Source: Bifidobacterium breve
GTDB lineage: Bacteria; Actinomycetota; Acidimicrobiia; Acidimicrobiales; Ilumatobacteraceae
Direction: 5' to 3'
Assembly (NCBI GenBank): GCA_945893395.1
Contig: CAMDEC010000010.1
Coordinates: 1-34,476 of the forward strand
DNA: 34,476 bases
Position 1 is the first letter of the stretch. Each line of letters begins with the position of its first letter. This document shows positions 15,698-23,559 of the stretch, piece after piece. The notes below the pieces were generated by a model that saw only the letters and a program-made list of their open reading frames with translations, had not been told where the DNA came from and made no database searches. The translations under genes were made by a program, and so were the position numbers.

Positions 15698-16393
15698 TCA
15701 GTGGGGCGAGTTGATGACTCGCAGGGCGACGTCGGGCACGTTGGTGCAGATGCCGTCAACTTGCCAGTCAATTAGTTCTTGCATTCTCGCAGGGTCGTCG
15801 CAAGTCCAGGTGTTGATCTGTAAACCATGTTGATGAAATACATCCACCATCCGTCGCGTTAGTTGCTTGACCCACGGGTGAAGTGCCGTGTGACCTTGGC
15901 TCGACATTTTTTTGGCAACCGACTCGAGTTCGGCGTTGTCAAGGGTCATCACCAGCCATGCTGTTTTTAGTTCTGGCATCAGACTGCGAATTAGATCGAC
16001 TGTTTCACGGCGGAACGACGAGATAAGCCAACGATCAAGCGAACCACGCTGACGAAGAAACTCGACGACTTTACGCGTCGTAACCTCTTGTGGATCAAAA
16101 TCTGGCTCTTTGGGCTCATTTTTAATTTCAATGTTCACCCACATCGAGCCGCAAGCATCTAGCGCCTCAGCCAATGTTGGAATATAACTTGGCAAATTTT
16201 TTTTATCGACCAAAATAATTGCGCGACCATCACTCAACTTTGAATCGTGATGCACGACAAGTTCACCCGAGCCACAACGGCGCACATCTAATTCGACCGC
16301 ATCAACGCCCATTTCAAGGGCTCTCGTAAATGCCATCGTTGTATTTTCGACTTCGACCTTTGACGCACCGCGGTGTGCCATAACTTGGGTCAC
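15698..16393 (-). CDS. Glycerophosphodiester phosphodiesterase
   Basis: A 231-residue GDPD (UgpQ-like) enzyme that hydrolyses glycerophosphodiesters to glycerol 3-phosphate and an alcohol. Visible residues are the catalytic HRGAS (H7) with the following ENT, the metal-binding pair in VELDVRR, the second catalytic histidine in VVHHDSKL, and the C-terminal INTWTCDDPARMQELIDWQVDGICTNVPD. There is no signal peptide, so it should be cytoplasmic. The GTG at 16393 is supported by TAGCCT six bases upstream; ATG 16381 would remove four residues. Confidence 0.92.
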   Translation of the reverse strand: MTQVMAHRGASKVEVENTTMAFTRALEMGVDAVELDVRRCGSGELVVHHDSKLSDGRAIILVDKKNLPSYIPTLAEALDACGSMWVNIEIKNEPKEPDFDPQEVTTRKVVEFLRQRGSLDRWLISSFRRETVDLIRSLMPELKTAWLVMTLDNAELESVAKKMSSQGHTALHPWVKQLTRRMVDVFHQHGLQINTWTCDDPARMQELIDWQVDGICTNVPDVALRVINSPH

Positions 16394-16399
16394 GCCCGC

Positions 16400-16405
16400 A
16401 GGCTA
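16400..16405 (-). promoter_or_regulatory. Leaderless -10 box of the glycerophosphodiesterase gene
   Basis: On the minus strand TAGCCT lies exactly six bases before the GTG start at 16393. Confidence 0.45.
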
Positions 16406-16461
16406 CAAGAAATTACATCTCAGAACCTCAAAACTATAAAAATAAAAAAGAAAAGAAAATG

Positions 16462-16507
16462 GGGCTTACCTATTGCTAACTGCACAATTGCTCTCTAGCG
16501 TAAGCCC
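16462..16507 (+). promoter_or_regulatory. whiB promoter flanked by an inverted repeat
   Basis: TTGCTA (16473-16478), a 17-base spacer and TAGCGT (16496-16501) form a likely promoter, with a leader of about 43 bases carrying an AAGGGG ribosome binding site near 16540. The perfect 8-base inverted repeat GGGCTTAC (16462-16469) / GTAAGCCC (16500-16507) brackets the promoter. One arm lies upstream of the -35, and the other overlaps the end of the -10 and the expected start point. This is the layout of paired operator sites. Confidence 0.5.
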
Positions 16508-16550
16508 GAGACAACAAAAGAATTCACAAATTAGGGTAAGGGGTTTATAA

Positions 16551-16853
16551 ATGTCTTTTCTCGCAACAAGCCTGGCCCTCGGTTCTGCAGATTATTCGTG
16601 GAGGCGAAACGCCTCTTGCAAAGACACAGACCCAGAACTTTTTTTTCCGATCGGTACGACTGGTCAAGCATTAATCCAGATAACTGAAGCAAAAGTTGTT
16701 TGCGACGAATGTGCAGTGCGCGGCAAGTGCCTCAACTTCGCTCTTGAAACAAATCAGGACTGGGGCATTTGGGGTGGCATGTCTGAAGAAGAGCGTCGCG
16801 ACATTCGCCGTCGTCGCGCGGCCGAGCGCCGCAACTCTCGTTTAATGGCCTAG
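16551..16853 (+). CDS. WhiB family transcriptional regulator (WhiB1-like)
   Basis: A 100-residue WhiB protein with the four cluster cysteines C23, C51, C54 and C60 (C-x27-C-x2-C-x5-C), the turn GIWGG (72-76), and a basic C-terminus (RRDIRRRRAAERR). WhiB proteins hold an NO- and O2-reactive [4Fe-4S] cluster and bind region 4 of the primary sigma factor. The convergent neighbour is a PdtaS-type kinase, as with whiB1 (Rv3219) and pdtaS (Rv3220c) in Mycobacterium tuberculosis, which supports a WhiB1-like assignment. A clear ribosome binding site precedes the ATG. The promoter carries an inverted repeat (see separate entry). Confidence 0.94.
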   Translation: MSFLATSLALGSADYSWRRNASCKDTDPELFFPIGTTGQALIQITEAKVVCDECAVRGKCLNFALETNQDWGIWGGMSEEERRDIRRRRAAERRNSRLMA

Positions 16854-16861
16854 CAAGTACA

Positions 16862-16880
16862 TCGCGACTACTAGTCGCGA
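16862..16880. terminator. Palindromic hairpin between convergent whiB and pdtaS
   Basis: Nine-base arms TCGCGACTA (16862-16870) and TAGTCGCGA (16872-16880) flank a single central C, and the right arm overlaps the pdtaS stop codon and last codons. In RNA this gives a stem of about seven GC-rich pairs on either strand. No T-run follows, so it may slow rather than end transcription, or it may protect mRNA 3' ends. Confidence 0.5.
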
Positions 16881-18373
16881 ACTGCTGGTATTAAAAGTTC
16901 AACAACTGTCCCATCGCCATCTTCGGCGATTGTCAAGTCTTTTGCCGAGTCACTGACCTTTGCCGCACGCATCTGAATTGTGCCGGCAAGTTCCGTCGTC
17001 ACGAGCGTTCGCACGATAGACAAACCGAGCCCAGTCACGTTTGCCATTTCAAAGTCGGGCTTGAGACCTCGGCCGTTATCAATCACTCGAATGGTTAGTG
17101 CACCGTCTTCATGGATGCCAAGAACAACGAGTACCGACCCACCGCGACTGCCTTCGGGAAAACCGTGGTCAACTGCGTTTTGCAAAAGTTCAAGAATCAC
17201 TACGGAAAGTGGGGTCGCAACAGTGGCTGGTAGACGACCGCCGTCACCAAGCACATTGAACTTGACAGGCCGATCAGTTGATTGCAACCCTTCTTCGACC
17301 AGACGCAACAATGGACGAACGATTTCAATGAACGAAACATCTTCGCCTGCCTCGTGGGAGAGAGTTTCGTGCACGAGTGCGATCGTGCGAATACGTCGCA
17401 CCGACTCGGCAATCGCCTCGATTGCCTCTTGACTTTTTAACCTGCGGGCCTGCAATCGCAACAGCGAAGAAATCGTCTGTAAATTATTTTTGACACGATG
17501 ATGAATCTCGCGAATCGTCGCATCTTTGGTAAGTAGCAAGCGATCGCGGCGACGTAACTCTGAAACGTCGCGCAACAACACGACACCACCGGTCACGACA
17601 ACCTGTCGCCCAGATCGCCTCAAAGTCGGAATCGTTCGCGTCAGTAGCGTGACATCTGAAGTCTGCTCGAATTCTTCGACGACTGGCTCTCGTCGCTCGA
17701 ACGCGTGGCGTGCGGCGGTCTCGGCAACGCCAAGTTCAGCCAGTGTCTGTCCGATCGCGTTGGCACTCACGCCGACTCGATGCATTGCCGATACCGCATT
17801 CGGGGATGCATAACGCACGCGGGTTTCGGCATCGAGCACAATAACACCGTCGCCCACTCGTGGCGCCACGCTCGCATCAGCGACGTGACCCGCAAACGGA
17901 AACAAACCCGTTGAGATCATTTTTGTGAAATCATCGAAGATCGCCAAGTAAGTGCGTTCGAGTTGACCAGGTTTGCGACCAGTGCGTTGCGACCACTCGC
18001 GAGTCAAAACAGCGACGATTCGTTCTTCGAATCGCACTGGAATCGCCAGCAAGTTCACCGGCTCGACAAGCGAGTCAACTTTAATTTCGCCCGTCACGAC
18101 TTTTTGTGTTTGAAACGCTTGATCAATCATTGCGTGTTCAATCGGGTCGGCAACTGTGCCAACCAAGTCGGTGTCGTAAAGCGTTTGACCTGTTGCCGCT
18201 CGCACTTGGGCACCGACAATGAACTTTCCGTTCATGGACGGAAGATAAAGCAGCATGTCAGCGAAGCAAAAGTCAGCCAGCATTCCCCACTCAGACAGCA
18301 AAGAACCTAAATGCTCGAGCGATGCCTTATCAATATCGCTGTGTTCGTGCGCAATCTCAACAAGGGTTGGCAT
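16871..18373 (-). CDS. pdtaS: PdtaS-type sensor histidine kinase
   Basis: A 500-residue soluble histidine kinase, matching the length of mycobacterial PdtaS. The order is an N-terminal GAF-like sensor (about 1-155), a PAS domain (about 172-275), the HisKA_2 dimerisation helix IREIHHRVKNNLQTISSLLRLQARR with the phospho-accepting histidine at 291/292, and an HATPase domain with LLQNAVDHGF and DNGRGL. PdtaS phosphorylates PdtaR, an RNA-binding ANTAR antiterminator, in a pathway tied to copper, NO and nutrient sensing; pdtaR is not in this window. Convergent with whiB, as in mycobacteria. The DUF3107 gene lies 15 bases upstream in the same direction. Confidence 0.92.
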   Translation of the reverse strand: MPTLVEIAHEHSDIDKASLEHLGSLLSEWGMLADFCFADMLLYLPSMNGKFIVGAQVRAATGQTLYDTDLVGTVADPIEHAMIDQAFQTQKVVTGEIKVDSLVEPVNLLAIPVRFEERIVAVLTREWSQRTGRKPGQLERTYLAIFDDFTKMISTGLFPFAGHVADASVAPRVGDGVIVLDAETRVRYASPNAVSAMHRVGVSANAIGQTLAELGVAETAARHAFERREPVVEEFEQTSDVTLLTRTIPTLRRSGRQVVVTGGVVLLRDVSELRRRDRLLLTKDATIREIHHRVKNNLQTISSLLRLQARRLKSQEAIEAIAESVRRIRTIALVHETLSHEAGEDVSFIEIVRPLLRLVEEGLQSTDRPVKFNVLGDGGRLPATVATPLSVVILELLQNAVDHGFPEGSRGGSVLVVLGIHEDGALTIRVIDNGRGLKPDFEMANVTGLGLSIVRTLVTTELAGTIQMRAAKVSDSAKDLTIAEDGDGTVVELLIPAVRD

Positions 18374-18388
18374 GCTTAATTTTCAGAT

Positions 18389-18625
18389 CTAGCTGCCGAA
18401 ACCCATCTTGCGATCACCGTTTGGCGCACCAAACTCAACAAAAGCAATCTTCGCCGAAGGGATTGCCGTTTCCTTGCCGCGTTTGTCGGTTATCCAAAGA
18501 ACTGCCGACTTGCCCTCAAGGGCAGACACGACTGCAGCTCGAACTTTTTCGACGGCTTTTTCATCGTCTGGCATTTCAAGAGAAATTTCTCGCGGGGCAT
18601 GAGTTACACCGATTCGAATATCCAC
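18389..18625 (-). CDS. DUF3107 family protein
   Basis: A 78-residue actinobacterial protein of the DUF3107 family (like Rv3208A/TB9.4 in M. tuberculosis). It starts MDIRIGVTHAPREISLEM and ends with the conserved KIAFVEFG stretch. Its function is unknown; it looks like a small alpha/beta protein that could be a binding or adaptor module. The GTG start has a purine-rich ribosome binding site (AAAGAAG). It probably heads the transcript that continues into pdtaS. The 97 bases between it and the mrp stop show no further gene. Confidence 0.88.
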   Translation of the reverse strand: MDIRIGVTHAPREISLEMPDDEKAVEKVRAAVVSALEGKSAVLWITDKRGKETAIPSAKIAFVEFGAPNGDRKMGFGS

Positions 18626-18722
18626 TGTTTTCTTCTTTCGTTCGTTGAGTTGTAGACCTTAAAATTCGTTATCTAACACACTAGGCGCAAGGCACTAAAT
18701 CGATGCTATTCGCCCACGACAA

Positions 18723-19871
18723 TTAATTAACTTTAAGCGCAGCGCTGAAAACTTTTTTGGGCTTCATATCTTCGGCGATGCGTTTGGCTAGTTGTGCAAA
18801 TATCAAACCCACTTCAGATTGTGGTTCGACTGCGGCAATTGGCCGACCAGTGTCTCCGCCCTCACGCAAGTTTTCAACCAAAGGAATCTGCGCCAACAGT
18901 GGCACGTTCAATTCTTCGGCCAACAACTGACCGCCACCGCTACCGAATAATTCGTATCGCTGATTGTCCTCGCCGATAAACCATGACATGTTTTCAATGA
19001 TGCCTCTAACGGGGAGATTAACTTTGGCCGCCATCGCCGCAGACAAGCGTGCGACTTTTTGTGCGGCAACTTGCGGCGTGGTAACCACCAGCACTTCGGC
19101 GCGGGGCAAATATTGGCTGAGACTCAAAGCAATGTCGCCGGTACCGGGTGGCATGTCGACCAACAAAAAATCTGGCTCATCCCAATAGACATCGGTCAAG
19201 AACTGTTCGAGTGCTTTGTGCAACATCGGTCCTCGCCAAACTACGGCCTGACCTTCGGGCACGAAATAACCAATTGAAATGCAACGCACACCCCAAGCCT
19301 CGGGTGGCAACAACATGTTGTCGATCGCAACTGGATCGCGATCTGTGCCCAACATTCGTGGAATCGAGTAGCCATAAATGTCGGCATCCACCACCCCAAC
19401 TTTGTAACCAGCAGCGGCCATAGCAACCGCGAGGTTCGTCGTGACGGTGCTCTTGCCGACGCCGCCTTTGCCCGAAGAAATCAAAATCGGTCGCGTTTTC
19501 GAGCCTGGCTGGGCGAAAGAAATTTTTCTTCCTTCCGAGTGGCCTTGTGCTGGGTTGCTGCCCGCGGTCGCGGCCGGGTTGCCATGCACGAGTTCGCGAA
19601 CCTTTGCGCGTTCTTCGTCGTTCATCACCCCGAAATTAAGCGCGACATCTTTGACGCCGTCAAGACTTCGCAAAGCCGTGTTGACTCGAGTTTGAATCTC
19701 GTTGCGCAACGGACAACCCGAGATCGTCAACACGACCGTCAGCGAGACTGCGCCCGACGGTTGAATTTGAACATCACGCACCATGCCGAGATCGACGATT
19801 GAACGATGTAGCTCTGGGTCTTGAACTGGACGCAATGCATCAATGAGTTGTTCTACTGTTGGCATCGACAT
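18723..19871 (-). CDS. mrp: Mrp/NBP35 family Fe-S carrier P-loop ATPase
   Basis: A 382-residue ApbC/Mrp protein. An N-terminal MIP18 (DUF59) domain (about 1-85, VEQLIDALRPVQDPELHRSIVDLGM) precedes the deviant Walker A ATPase (SSGKGGVGKSTVTTNLAVA) with VDADIYGYSIPRMLG and the DFLLVDMPPGTGD switch region. Mrp proteins bind and deliver [4Fe-4S] clusters. The CxxC after ENMSWF, which holds the cluster in many Mrp/ApbC proteins, is missing (FIGEDNQRYELFG), as I recall for other actinobacterial members. It diverges from a SufR-like Fe-S regulator gene, supporting a shared Fe-S role. Confidence 0.93.
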   Translation of the reverse strand: MSMPTVEQLIDALRPVQDPELHRSIVDLGMVRDVQIQPSGAVSLTVVLTISGCPLRNEIQTRVNTALRSLDGVKDVALNFGVMNDEERAKVRELVHGNPAATAGSNPAQGHSEGRKISFAQPGSKTRPILISSGKGGVGKSTVTTNLAVAMAAAGYKVGVVDADIYGYSIPRMLGTDRDPVAIDNMLLPPEAWGVRCISIGYFVPEGQAVVWRGPMLHKALEQFLTDVYWDEPDFLLVDMPPGTGDIALSLSQYLPRAEVLVVTTPQVAAQKVARLSAAMAAKVNLPVRGIIENMSWFIGEDNQRYELFGSGGGQLLAEELNVPLLAQIPLVENLREGGDTGRPIAAVEPQSEVGLIFAQLAKRIAEDMKPKKVFSAALKVN

Positions 19872-19881
19872 CTTGGGGTTT

Positions 19882-19922
19882 GATCCGATCGGGTCGCTAA
19901 ATAATAAACACTATGGCTATAG
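19882..19922. promoter_or_regulatory. Two candidate operators between mrp and the sufR-like gene
   Basis: The spacer holds an imperfect 14-base palindrome, GATCCGATCGGGTC (19882-19895), close to the mrp start, and CTATGGCTATAG (19911-19922, arms CTAT/ATAG) directly before the sufR-like -10 box. Both lie where a repressor could control the divergent genes. They do not match a SufR box I can recall with certainty. Confidence 0.35.
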
Positions 19923-19923
19923 G

Positions 19924-19929
19924 TAGAAT
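19924..19929 (+). promoter_or_regulatory. Leaderless -10 box of the sufR-like gene
   Basis: TAGAAT lies seven bases before the ATG at 19937, which decides between that start and an ATG at 19913. Confidence 0.5.
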
Positions 19930-19936
19930 ATCTCTC

Positions 19937-20713
19937 ATGGGTCGAAAAGCACCAGAAACGGGGCAATCTTCTGCGACGACTTCTGTGTCGCGCGAGGTCA
20001 CTAGCCCACTAAACGACACCGAATTCACCGCCACAGTGTCAGCAATCACATCCGCATTCGGTGACCCGACGCGTCGTGCAATTTATTTATTTACTCGCGA
20101 ATCACAAAATGGTGTGACCGCAGGTGAAGTTGCAGAGAAATTTGAACTGCATGCCAATGTTGCCCGCCATCACCTCGACAAACTTGCCGCAGGTGGATAT
20201 CTTGAGGTGCAAATTTCTCGACAAGACGGCGCGGGCGCAGGTCGACCTTCCAAGCACTACACCGCGACGAACCCAAATCAAACTCTTGAATTTCCAGTTC
20301 GTAGCGACGATTTGGTTTTGTCCCTACTGGGCAAAGCCCTCGCCTTGTTGACGCCAAAAGAAGCCACCGTGATGGCCGAAGAAGTCGGCGAACAATATGG
20401 TCGTGCAATGGCGACGAGTCTCATCGGCGTCGATGTAAGTAAAACTCAGCGTTCATTGCGTGCAGCACTACAGACGGTCGCCGATGCTTTAACCGCTCAC
20501 GGCTTTGCCGCCCACACCGATCACCGCAACAATCAACTTCGCATCGTCAACAATCACTGCCCGTTCGGCGATCTGGCAATTGAACACCCGGTGATTTGCG
20601 CGGTGGATCGTGGCATGGTCAAAGGAATGTTGACCGCGCTCTACGGTGAGACGAACCCTGAACTTTCGTCGTCGTTGCCAATGGGCGACACTTTTTGCGC
20701 CACGACTATTTAG
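19937..20713 (+). CDS. SufR-like Fe-S winged-helix transcriptional regulator
   Basis: A 258-residue regulator with an N-terminal winged helix (about 32-120; FGDPTRRAIYLFTRE, then VTAGEVAEKFELHANVARHHLDKL) and a C-terminal sensor domain. C208 and C221 (HCPFGDLAIEHPVIC, C-x12-C) match the cluster ligands of SufR, the [2Fe-2S]/[4Fe-4S] repressor of suf operons; a third cysteine is C254. The intermediate cysteine I would expect from mycobacterial SufR is not present. I choose ATG 19937, which has a leaderless -10 box; ATG 19913 would add eight residues and overlaps a possible operator. The divergent gene is mrp; no suf genes are in the window. Confidence 0.85.
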   Translation: MGRKAPETGQSSATTSVSREVTSPLNDTEFTATVSAITSAFGDPTRRAIYLFTRESQNGVTAGEVAEKFELHANVARHHLDKLAAGGYLEVQISRQDGAGAGRPSKHYTATNPNQTLEFPVRSDDLVLSLLGKALALLTPKEATVMAEEVGEQYGRAMATSLIGVDVSKTQRSLRAALQTVADALTAHGFAAHTDHRNNQLRIVNNHCPFGDLAIEHPVICAVDRGMVKGMLTALYGETNPELSSSLPMGDTFCATTI

Positions 20714-20730
20714 TTTTCTGTTTTAATATT

Positions 20731-21342
20731 TCAGTCGCCCCAAAATCTCTGCTCTAAAAACGGGTCACCGTACATGTGGTAACCATTTTCTTCCCAAAAG
20801 CCTGGTGCGTCGGCTGACATCAGTTCTAATCTGCGCAGCCACTTCGGTGATTTCCAAAAATACAACTGTGGGATCAAAAGTCGAACCGGCCCACCATGAA
20901 TCGGATCAATATCTTCGCCTTCATAGGCATAGACCACGAGCGAATCGTCGCGCATGATGTCGGCGAGCGGCAGATTCGCCGTGTAACCATGCTCGGCGTG
21001 ACCCATCACATGCGTCGAAGCAGCAGAAATCTTTGCGCGCTCGAACAAATCACGCACGCGAACACCTGTCCAAGTGGTGTCGAATTTTGACCACTTGGTA
21101 ACGCAGTGAATGTCTGTGGTGAGTTTTGTCGCGGGCATCGCACGCAATTCTTCAAGTGACATTGTGAACGGTTTCTCGACGAGACCGTTTATTGTCAGAC
21201 TCCACTCGCCCGGTTTATATGTCGGCACTTCGCCAACATGCAAAACAGGAAATCGATCAGTCAAATATTGACCAGGTGGAAGGCGCGACTTGTCGAAACC
21301 TTTGGCGGCCAACTCATCACGATTGCGGTCAAAGAAACCCAT
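20731..21342 (-). CDS. Sulfite oxidase-like molybdopterin oxidoreductase
   Basis: A 203-residue protein with the oxidoreductase molybdopterin-binding domain of the sulfite oxidase/YedY superfamily. The expected molybdenum ligand is C80 in TTDIHCVTKWSKFDTTWTGV, and the later conserved stretches are YAYEGEDIDPIHGGPVRLLIPQLYFWKSPKWLRRLEL. There is no signal peptide or haem domain, so it is a small cytoplasmic type common in actinobacteria; its substrate is unknown. The stop lies 17 bases from the convergent sufR-like gene. Upstream, CAGAAT six bases before the ATG is a weak form of the leaderless -10 box. Confidence 0.9.
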   Translation of the reverse strand: MGFFDRNRDELAAKGFDKSRLPPGQYLTDRFPVLHVGEVPTYKPGEWSLTINGLVEKPFTMSLEELRAMPATKLTTDIHCVTKWSKFDTTWTGVRVRDLFERAKISAASTHVMGHAEHGYTANLPLADIMRDDSLVVYAYEGEDIDPIHGGPVRLLIPQLYFWKSPKWLRRLELMSADAPGFWEENGYHMYGDPFLEQRFWGD

Positions 21343-21397
21343 GGGTTAATTCTGCCTTAAATCTCCCGTCAATGAACAGTTTCAAATCAAACAAAGA

Positions 21398-21403
21398 TAC
21401 ATT
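21398..21403 (+). promoter_or_regulatory. Leaderless -10 box of the sixA-like gene
   Basis: TACATT lies six bases before the GTG start at 21410; no ribosome binding site is present. Confidence 0.5.
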
Positions 21404-21409
21404 TCTGCT

Positions 21410-21877
21410 GTGACTATTTATATAGTGCGACACGCCAAGGCGGGCAAACGCAGCGAATGGCACGACGACGACAATTTGCGACCCCTGAGCAAAACCGGAT
21501 GGAAGCAAGCCGAACTCGTCGCCGAGCAACTCAAAAAACTTGAGATCACAAGCCTCATCTCAAGCCCGGCAACACGATGTATACAAACGCTCGAGCCACT
21601 GGCAAAGTTGACCAAACTCAAAGTTGAAGTTGACAAACGACTAATTGAACTTGGCGGTGTTGCCGACATGCTTGAAGTTGTCGAAGAAGTCGAAGACTCG
21701 ACCGTGCTATCCAGCCACGGAGACATGATCCCCGAGTTGATCAAAACACTCGAGCGACGCGGGATGAAGATCGATTCAAAACCAGACTGGCGCAAGGGTT
21801 CGGTCTGGGTGATCGACCGCACGAATCGCGGCTTCAAGTCGGCAACCGCCTGGCCTCCACCGCAGGTCGAAGACTAA
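21410..21877 (+). CDS. SixA-like phosphohistidine phosphatase
   Basis: A 155-residue short histidine phosphatase. It begins at once with the catalytic motif IYIVRHAKAGKR (R7, H8), has LRPLSKTGWKQAELVAEQL and LISSPATRCIQTLEPLA, and a second histidine in VLSSHGDMIPELI. SixA proteins dephosphorylate phosphohistidine on phosphotransfer proteins in E. coli; in actinobacteria the substrate is unknown. The GTG start is supported by the leaderless -10 box. The stop is three bases from that of the convergent cytochrome c maturation gene cluster. Confidence 0.88.
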   Translation: MTIYIVRHAKAGKRSEWHDDDNLRPLSKTGWKQAELVAEQLKKLEITSLISSPATRCIQTLEPLAKLTKLKVEVDKRLIELGGVADMLEVVEEVEDSTVLSSHGDMIPELIKTLERRGMKIDSKPDWRKGSVWVIDRTNRGFKSATAWPPPQVED

Positions 21878-21880
21878 AAA

Positions 21881-23011
21881 TTATTTGTCGAGTGCGGCAT
21901 CAACCTCAGCGACGATTGAATCCACAAAACTTTTTACTTCTGCTGGCGGGTTTTTCTCAGAGCAAATCGTCAACTGCTCTTTCGCGCCTGGCGCATCGTC
22001 GCCAAGACGAAAGCGAGTGATACCTAAAAAACAATGTGCGTCGGGATAACTCGGGTCGAGAGCAATCGCCCGCTCAAGATCGCTAGATGCCGAGACGAAT
22101 GCAAGTTGCTTGACTTCGTCACCAGCACTGCGAGCAATCAACACGAGCAGCCAAGCGCGATATGTCAGTGCCTCAACGTTGTCTGGGTCAACTTCTAATA
22201 CCTGCGTATAAAGTTCGATTGCTGCTTTGGGGTCGACAAAATTTGTCGCTCGCGCTCGAGAAAGGATTGTCGCGGTTGAATCTTCGATTGAGCCCGCAAG
22301 AGATTCTCCCGCGAGTCTCTGCCCAGACTGCTTGGCGACCAACCAACCCGCCAGAGTAGCGACCAGCAACACAACCAGAGTCGTAACCAAAGTGCGAGGC
22401 AAACTCTTCGCTACTGCACCTGCAGTTTCTGAGGATGTCTGCGAAGGTGACACTAGATTTTCAATTTGCGCATTCACGGATGCGACGCGAGATTCGTAGT
22501 CTTTGCGCAAAGACTCAAACTCTTGATCGTCTAAATCCCCAAATTTGTGTTCTTGCTCAAGATCTTGCAGAGAATTTACTAAAAAGTCGCGTTGCTCTGT
22601 GAGTTCGCCTGAGAAGTTCGTGCGCTTTTTGGTAAACGCCGAAAACAACAAGAAGATCGAGAAAACTAGAGCGGCGACCGGCAATGCCCACACCAACGAA
22701 TCGACACCCGACGCGCGCGGCACCAACAGTACCTCGCCGCCAAAACGTTGCTCGACGTAACTCAAAATTTCATCATCTGATCGCAAACCTGTGGCAACTT
22801 GGCGCGCGACCTCGGCGCGAATCGCCTCGGCTGCAACGGCTCGTGATACATAAACACTTTCGCCCGAACATGTCGGGCAGGCCAGGTTCGCCGTGATCGA
22901 ATCAATTCGATCTTGTTGGGTTTGTGGCCCACCCGTGCGACTGGTGCCAAACACGAGCAACACTGCAACAAGCAGAAACATCACCAACCAAATTGATCTG
23001 CGTGTTTTCAC
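21881..23011 (-). CDS. ccmH: Cytochrome c maturation protein CcmH fused to a TPR (CcmI-like) domain
   Basis: A 376-residue protein. After an N-terminal membrane segment comes the CcmH domain with the apocytochrome-thiol motif LACPTCSGESV, and AEAIRAEVARQVATGLRSDDEIL. A second membrane segment and a coiled stretch follow, then another membrane segment and a C-terminal TPR region (PDNVEALTYRAWLLVLIA; ERAIALDPSYPDAHCFLGI) like CcmI/CycH. CcmH reduces and presents haem-binding cysteines; the TPR part holds the apocytochrome. The start is the GTG at 23011, overlapping the upstream stop (GTGA); a longer frame from 23116 would run through that gene. It is the last gene of the ccm operon. Confidence 0.88.
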   Translation of the reverse strand: MKTRRSIWLVMFLLVAVLLVFGTSRTGGPQTQQDRIDSITANLACPTCSGESVYVSRAVAAEAIRAEVARQVATGLRSDDEILSYVEQRFGGEVLLVPRASGVDSLVWALPVAALVFSIFLLFSAFTKKRTNFSGELTEQRDFLVNSLQDLEQEHKFGDLDDQEFESLRKDYESRVASVNAQIENLVSPSQTSSETAGAVAKSLPRTLVTTLVVLLVATLAGWLVAKQSGQRLAGESLAGSIEDSTATILSRARATNFVDPKAAIELYTQVLEVDPDNVEALTYRAWLLVLIARSAGDEVKQLAFVSASSDLERAIALDPSYPDAHCFLGITRFRLGDDAPGAKEQLTICSEKNPPAEVKSFVDSIVAEVDAALDK

Positions 23012-23559
23012 GATGTGAACTCGTCGCGTAACTTGTTGACCTGTTCGGATAGTAAGTCTGGGCTTAACTCGCCCGTGATGCGCAAGCGAACCAAACCGTT
23101 CGGGTCGATGATCCAAGTTTCAGGTACGCGCGCCACACCGAAGGCAACTGCAATTGCCCCGTTGTCATCTGTAATTTTTGGCCAATCGCCGCCATTTTTG
23201 TCGAAGAAATCTCGCACTGCATCTGAACTGTCGTCGTTGATCACCGTATAAATCTCGGCTGCATTTGGGTTCATCGCTTCAGAGTTGACAAACTCAACCA
23301 ATAGATCGTGTTCATTGATACACGGCACACAAGTCGAGTTAAAAAAATTCAGCACTACCCACGAACCTTTGCGTCGCTCCAAGACGAATTGATCACCGTC
23401 AATAGTCGTGCTCGCAACTGCTGGTGCGGGCTGACCCAAAAGTGGCGACCTGGCGACAATGTCTTGATCAGGGTCAGATACGACCAGAACAACAAAAAAC
23501 ATCGCGACCACAATGCCGACAACCGACGAAACAATCTTGACCAGATTTTGCGACTTCAC
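23008..23559 (-). CDS. ccmG: CcmG/DsbE-like membrane thioredoxin (TlpA family)
   Basis: A 183-residue thioredoxin-fold protein with an N-terminal membrane anchor (about 8-27) and the redox motif STCVPC (C77, C80) in VVLNFFNSTCVPCINEHDLL. Later it has VARVPETWIIDPNGLVRLRITGEL with the cis-proline. The position between ccmF and ccmH marks it as CcmG, the reductant that keeps apocytochrome CxxCH thiols reduced outside the membrane. The ATG overlaps the ccmF stop by four bases. No CcdA or DsbD electron donor is in the window. Confidence 0.9.
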   Translation of the reverse strand: MKSQNLVKIVSSVVGIVVAMFFVVLVVSDPDQDIVARSPLLGQPAPAVASTTIDGDQFVLERRKGSWVVLNFFNSTCVPCINEHDLLVEFVNSEAMNPNAAEIYTVINDDSSDAVRDFFDKNGGDWPKITDDNGAIAVAFGVARVPETWIIDPNGLVRLRITGELSPDLLSEQVNKLRDEFTS

